Below, one piece after another: positions 58,601 to 64,000 of a stretch of 64,000 nt of DNA (position 1 is its first letter; every line of letters begins with the position of its first letter). The DNA lies in NCBI GenBank assembly GCA_009193035.1, contig SWDT01000187.1, positions 156,987 through 220,986 on the forward strand, in the 5' to 3' direction. The DNA is from Halicephalobus mephisto (taxonomy: Eukaryota; Nematoda; Chromadorea; Rhabditida; Panagrolaimidae). Below the pieces are notes generated by a model. The model worked only from the letters and a program-made list of their open reading frames with translations. It did not search any database and was not told the DNA's origin. Made by a program: the position numbers and the translations under genes.

Positions 58601-61600
58601 ATGCAAAATAAAGTCCAATTTTCGTTCCAAAATAACTCTGAATAATATGCAAAGGTTGATATTTGTAAAAATTTCTCATTTTCACCCAACATTCATACAG
58701 TAATTGTCTATCACTACAATTAGCCAAATCTGGTTTACAATTATAATCAATATCCTCATGAAGCGGATATGCAGCCGAATAAGTTCCATTTTTCAACAGT
58801 CTATCAATACCAGCTCTAAATTTGTCCGTTTGAGCTCTGTCATATCTTGTTCGAATTAAAAAATCATAAACCATTCTCGATCGTTCAGATAATGGAAAAA
58901 AATTTCGTTCATCTTCATGATTTACAAAACTAAAAAACCAAAATTAACATGTTTAAAAACAAAAAAACCAAAATTAACATGTTTAAAAATAAAAAAAACC
59001 AAAATTAACATGTTTAAAAACAAAAAAACCAAAATTAACATGTTTAAAAATTTAAAAAAACCAAAATTAACATTTTTAAAAACAGAAAAACCAAAATTAA
59101 CATGTTTAAAAACAAAAAAAACCAAAATTAACATGTTTAAAAATTTAAAAATTAAAAAAAAATCAACATGTTTAAAAACAGAAAAACCAACCATTCCAGA
59201 TGTTCTTCTATAAACGGCTGAGTAAAGTAATCCTTCGCCTCTATTCTTTGTTTAATATCTTCTTCAAATTCAAGAAATTTAAACCTCTTCAAAAATCTGT
59301 TCAATATTCCTTCCATCAAGGATGGACTCTAAAAACTCCAGTTATATATCTACAGTATGGTTTACAATTTCAATTATTATAATTCAGTTAATTACACAGT
59401 AATCTAAAGTTACTGTAATTCTTAAAATCTCAACTATGAGATCCCTAAGTTCCTAATTCAACAATTAAAGTATTCCAAATTTTAATTTCAAAATTACTCT
59501 ACATTACTGTATTTTACAGTAAATCCAAAAAATTCAAATTATGAAATTCCTAAAATCCCTAATTTCAAAAATTTAAGTACTCCAAATTCTAATTTCAAAA
59601 TTACTCTACATTACTGTATTTTACAGTAAACCCAAAAAATTCAAATTATGAAATTCCTAAAATCCCTAATTTCAAAAATTACAGTATTTCAAATTCTAAT
59701 TTCAAAATTACTCTACATTACTGTAGCCTAAAGTGAACCTAAAAAATTCAAATTATGAAATTCCTAAAATCCCTAATTTCGAAAATTTAAGTATTTCAAA
59801 TTCTAATTTCAAAATTACCATATATTGTAAAAAAACTTACAACTACTTTTGCATCATTCTGATAAACGGGCATTTTAATTTTCATTAATTCTGCTTGTTT
59901 ACATAAAACCGTAAATGGTGCATGAATAAATACAAATTTCACACCAATTCTATGACTTTCATATCTTTCCAATTGAAGACCCAATTTTTCTAAATTTTCT
60001 TCATATATTTTTCTTTTTTCTGATTTTCTTTCATTTGAACTTTTTTTAATTTTAACACCATCTATTCCAAATTCAATATCCGTACTTGATGGATCATCTT
60101 CTGCAATCGAATCATTATCATCATCTTCGTCATCGTCATCTCCATTATCTTCATAAGCCAAAACGTAATCAATTTGTCTAATTCCATCTTTAAAAAACAA
60201 TGACGGAACACTATTATCCAATGGAATATACGTTATTTTTTTTTGTTTCGGAGTCCGTCTTCTAGTTTCTCCACTTCCATCTACAGTACTCTCTTCACTA
60301 ACGAACGAACTTTCCTGATGTACTGGAGATTCAAAATTCCTATTAGAAATAACATTCCTAGTCGAATTTGTCGATTTTTTTCTTAAATTTTCAAATAATC
60401 CATTATTTTGAATCTTATTTGACCTCGGCATTTGATCTGAATAGGATCTATCAAGTAGATGAATTTCTTTTTTTTGCGTTTGTGGAGTTCCAAATTCGTA
60501 CTGATGCTGCGATTTTATTAAAGGTCGAATAGCAGAGTTACCCGATAAAGCATCTAAAAAATACACAAATTAAAAAATTAAAACAAAATCCACACAAAAA
60601 TAAAAAATTCTAAAAAAAACAATTTTCAAATTCAAAATTAAAAAAAAAATTTTCAAAAATTTAAAAATACTTTTTAAATCAAAAAAGTCGAAATTTTTCT
60701 GAAAAAAATAATTTTCAAAAATTAAAAAGTACTTTTTAAATTAAAAATTTAATTTTTTCCGAAATTTAAAAATTATGCATTTTTGAAAAGCCAAATGTAA
60801 AAAACTTTTGTCACATTTATACACCTAGTAACCAGTCAATTACACCCAAGTACACGCAGAAAATAAAAATATTTTCAAGTAATCAATTTTAAAAAAAAGA
60901 AACCAGAAATCGCGTTAAAATTAAAAATTTTTCTCAAAATCAAAAAATCCAAAAATCAATATTATTTTAAAAGCCATAAAATTCCAGCTAAATAAATTAA
61001 TGATTCATCAATTCATACATAAAAAAAATCAAAAATATTTTTTTTAATTTTTTATTTTTAAAAAATTTTTATTTTTCAACTAAAATTTTTTTTTTTTTCA
61101 AATTAAGAATATTTATTAGAAATTTTTATTTCTTGACCTAACAGTACTTTTTTTAATTTCTATTTTTTAAACAAAAATATTTTTTTTTAATTTCTATTTT
61201 TCGACTAAAAATATTTTTAAACGATTTTTTATTTTTTGGTCTAAAAATATCGGTTAAAACTTGCGCAAATTCATTACGTATCAAGACAAAAAAACAGGAA
61301 AAACAACCAATTCTGTCAATTCATCATTTATGCAATCTGTGCGGTTACCTTGAACGAAATTCAGTAGAAAATTCACAAAGGAAAAAATTTCTAATGAGAT
61401 CAATTAAAATCAGAAAAGTTAAAAATCATAAAAAAAGATAAATTTAAAAAAAATAAATTCAAAAATAAAAATTTAAAAAAGATAAATTTAAAAATAAAAA
61501 TTCAAAATTATCGAAAAGCTATGAAGGGACAATTTAAAGGTTCACTATTCCAAAAAACAAATATATTGAATCATTGATCGTCGAAAAAAGCAAAGTACAC

Positions 61601-63983
61601 AATACTCATTAAAATATACGATTTCCTCAAATTCTAGAGAATTTTTCAGATTGAATCGAAAAATGATCTTCTTATGAATATTTAAGTGGGCAGGTGATAA
61701 TTCGATAATAAAGAAAAAATTATTGAAAATAAAATCAAATCAATATCATTGAAAACTCTCAAAATTTCATAGAGAGCAATCAACGATTTAATAGATATCT
61801 GTATTGACAGGTAAATTTTAATTTAAAAAAAGCAAATTACAAAGAGAAATTTTTTTAAAAATTAAATCAATATTTCGAAAAACTTTAATTTCTAGAAAAA
61901 TTTAATATTTTTACAAAAATCTACTTTTGTAGGTAAATTTTAATTCAGAAAAGCATATTACAAAGAGAAATTGCTATTAAAATTAAATTAAATTAATATT
62001 TCGAAAAACTTTAATTTCTAAGAAAATTCAATAATATTTTTATAAAAATCTACTTTTGTAGGTAAATTTTAATTCAAAAAAGCAAATTACAAAGAGAAAT
62101 TGCTATTAAAATTAAATTAAATTAATATTTCGAAAATTCTTTAATTTCTAATAAAATTCAATAATATTTTTATAAAAATCTACTTTTGTAGGTAAATTTT
62201 AATTCAAAAAAGCAAATTACAAAGAGAAATTGCTATTAAAATTAAATTAAATTAATATTTCGAAAAACTTTAATTTCTAAGAAAATTTAATAATATTTTT
62301 ATAAAAATATACTTTTGTAGGTAGTTTTAAATTTTAAAAAAGCAAATTACAAAGTTGTTATTAAAATAAAATTAAATCGATATTTCGGGAAATTTTTTAA
62401 TTTCTAGAGAGAATCTCACAGAATTTTTATACGTATTCACATAAATGTTTGAGAAATAAATTCAAAAAAAATAGAAAAGCCATAAAAATCTAGAATTTTA
62501 TCGTTTCTAAAATTTAAAAACAATTTATTTTATAAATATTTACTTTGATTGATAGGTAAATTTTTAAATTAGTAATGGGCATCAAAATAATTCAATGAAT
62601 ATCTTTATAAAATTCTTCCGCAATTCGTGACTGAAAACGCCCTTGTGAAAAATCGTAAACAGTTTTAATTTAAAAAAAAATTACAAAAAAACGATCCAAT
62701 CAGTATTTTAGAAATAAAAATTTCTTTGTCTATGGTACGAAATAGATACACACATGTGACGTAAGCAAATTTTAATTTAAAAAACAGAAAATTGGAAAAA
62801 AATTCGCAAAAAATTAAATCAAATTTTTAGAAAAATTTTTGCTGATTTTTTAGATGTAGGAACTTTCTTACAAATGTTCAAATAACGAAAATAAATTTTA
62901 ATTAAAAAAATAAAAAAAAATCAATTCAGAAAAAACTGGAAGAATTTTTTAAATAAAATTTTATATAAAACAATAAAGTTCAATTAAAAATCACTAATAT
63001 ATTAGAAGTTTTCTGTAATTTTGTAAAACGAAGACAGTTTTGTAGATACTTAAATAAATAAATTTCAATCAAAAAATATAAAATTATTTTTAGTTTATTA
63101 AGAATAATTTAAGTTTAAATTTTTCTAAACAGAATTCATATTATTAATATTCACCTAGTATAAGGATTTTTACTCTAAAAAACTTTAAAAAATCACTAAA
63201 ACTTAATTAATTAACATTTTTGATAAATTTTCTGTAATTTTTTAAAACAAAAATAAGTTTTGATAATCTTAAAAAATAAAAAAAAATCACTAAAACTTAA
63301 TTAATTAACATTTTTGATAAATTTTCTGTAATTTTTTAAAACAAAAATAAATTTTGATAGTTTTAAAAAATATATAAACTACAATCAGATAAAATCACAG
63401 AAAAAGCATTCAAATTTACAGCGAAAATCAATTTTATATACGTCAGTAAAAGTTAAATAACTTTATAAACAGGCAAGGCTCAGAAAAGTACAAATTTTTA
63501 ACAGCTGAAATTCTAATTTTCTAATTTTTAATATTGAATTTCACTACCCCATTAAGTTCACCACTTAAAACGTGATTAATTAGAGGAATATTTAGCTTAA
63601 ATCCAGGTGTAAGTAACGTGAATATTGAGATTTTGAGAGTCCAGTAGCCGGAGGATATATGACGTTCTTGAACACGGAAAAACCTACCTAATTCTATGTC
63701 GACTTCGCTGAAAGTCAACATGCTCTCAGGATCCGCGAATGGACTGGATTCTGATTTCGTCAAAGAGTCCTGGCTGTCCTCAGAACTCGTCCGGAATCCG
63801 CTCCAAGCCCGTCTCAATCCTGCGAATTTAAAAATAAAAATTCATATATCAATTTTGACAACCACTCGGTCTAAACTCGTTTAATTACTTTAAAAACTTA
63901 CTTTCAACCATTTTAACCAAGTAGGAACGAAGATTTATGGACTTAGGAACAGCAAAGTCCCGGGGAATCCATCCAAGTCGAAC
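55610..63983 (-). CDS. Anoctamin (TMEM16 family), 5' end beyond window
   Basis: Seven exons are visible, in phase: 63983-63902, 63819-63688, 60553-59841, 59328-59192, 58929-57954, 57696-57186 and 56637-55610, at least 1,192 residues. An N-terminal cytoplasmic part (DGIRQIDYVLAYED, dimerisation domain) carries a long Asp/Glu-rich insert. The ten-helix TMEM16 core follows with family signatures YFGTKIGLYFAWLGFYTRYL, ECDPAGCMFELVVQLLIIM, EYLEMVIQFGFITLFVAAFP and NNVLEMRLDAYKF. The acidic residues that bind calcium in helices 6-8 (E in MFEL, both E of EYLEM, E and D of LEMRLD) are all kept, so a calcium-activated channel or scramblase is plausible. Nematode relatives are anoh-1 and anoh-2. The C-terminal tail of about 150 residues is basic and Ser-rich. 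The exon at 63983 begins at an acceptor (TTTGCAG), so the true start lies to the right. Intron 2 is 3.1 kb. Confidence 0.93.
58930..59191. repeat. Tandem repeat, about 29-bp unit, anoctamin intron
   Basis: About nine copies of AAAACCAAAATTAACATGTT with short A-rich links, filling the intron between the fourth and fifth visible exons. Reading frames stay open on both strands across it (58917-59213), which is an artefact of the period. Confidence 0.85.
59400..59825. repeat. Tandem repeat, about 100-bp unit, anoctamin intron
   Basis: Four units in the intron 59329-59840, each with TATGAAATTCCTAAAATCCC, TTCTAATTTCAAAATTACTC and a TACATTACTGTA motif. Confidence 0.85.
60554..63687. repeat. 3.1-kb anoctamin intron with about 128-bp tandem repeat
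   Basis: 61800-62345 contains five units of about 125-130 bp, each with TTTGTAGGTAAATTTTAATT and AAGCAAATTACAAAGAGAAA. 63180-63345 has a further duplication built on CACTAAAACTTAATTAATTA. The rest is A/T-run sequence without a gene I can support. Confidence 0.7.
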
Positions 63984-64000
63984 CTGCAAAGGTACCTCAT

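Noticed and set aside
58917..59213. Open frames of 90-98 codons on both strands
   Set aside because: Both arise from the 29-bp tandem repeat in an anoctamin intron.
1..64000. CRISPR array or bacterial operon
   Set aside because: Tandem repeats here have no unique spacers of constant length, and all genes are spliced eukaryotic genes.

Overview
This window is nuclear DNA from a free-living-type nematode, most likely a rhabditid. It is very AT-rich and has many introns of 40-50 bp with GTAAGT-like donors and TTTTCAG or TTTTTAG acceptors. It also holds a 5S rRNA gene whose internal box closely resembles that of Caenorhabditis and a 22-nt stretch matching the spliced leader SL1 at 20 positions. 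Genes were read by joining exons at splice sites where reading frame and family alignment agree. No bacterial, viral or CRISPR features were seen.

Left part (1-13.9 kb): a two-membrane-segment gene running off the left edge (minus), a long repeat-filled gap, a TMEM129-type ER ubiquitin ligase (minus), a divergent Hsp70-like ATPase with a duplicated N-terminal half (plus), a block of retrotransposon and SINE remnants, and an achaete-scute-type bHLH factor (plus) whose 5' end overlaps a small antisense ORF. Centre (14.6-31 kb, all plus): a secreted tandem-repeat galectin with a 5S rRNA gene in its second intron, an M8 (leishmanolysin-type) metalloprotease, a histidine acid phosphatase, and an unrecognised secreted protein.

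Right part (31-64 kb): a TXNDC11-like ER thioredoxin protein (minus), the complete trr-1/TRRAP gene (minus, 15 exons, about 4,090 aa), RER1 (plus, head to head with trr-1), and a large anoctamin (minus) whose 5' end lies beyond the right edge.

Functionally the genes are mixed. TMEM129, the TXNDC11-like protein and RER1 all act in ER quality control or retention. The galectin, metalloprotease, phosphatase and unknown protein all look secreted. TRRAP is the scaffold of histone acetyltransferase complexes. I did not find a clearly new multi-gene system. The most unusual signals are (i) the Hsp70 with a degenerate second ATPase-like half, (ii) two different near-identical sequence blocks each present in two trr-1 introns, (iii) the intronic 5S gene flanked by the two halves of another 5S copy, (iv) two insertions with clean target-site duplications, (v) the SL1-like sequence, and (vi) the abundance of an ACTGTA/TACAGT motif in exons, introns and spacers alike.
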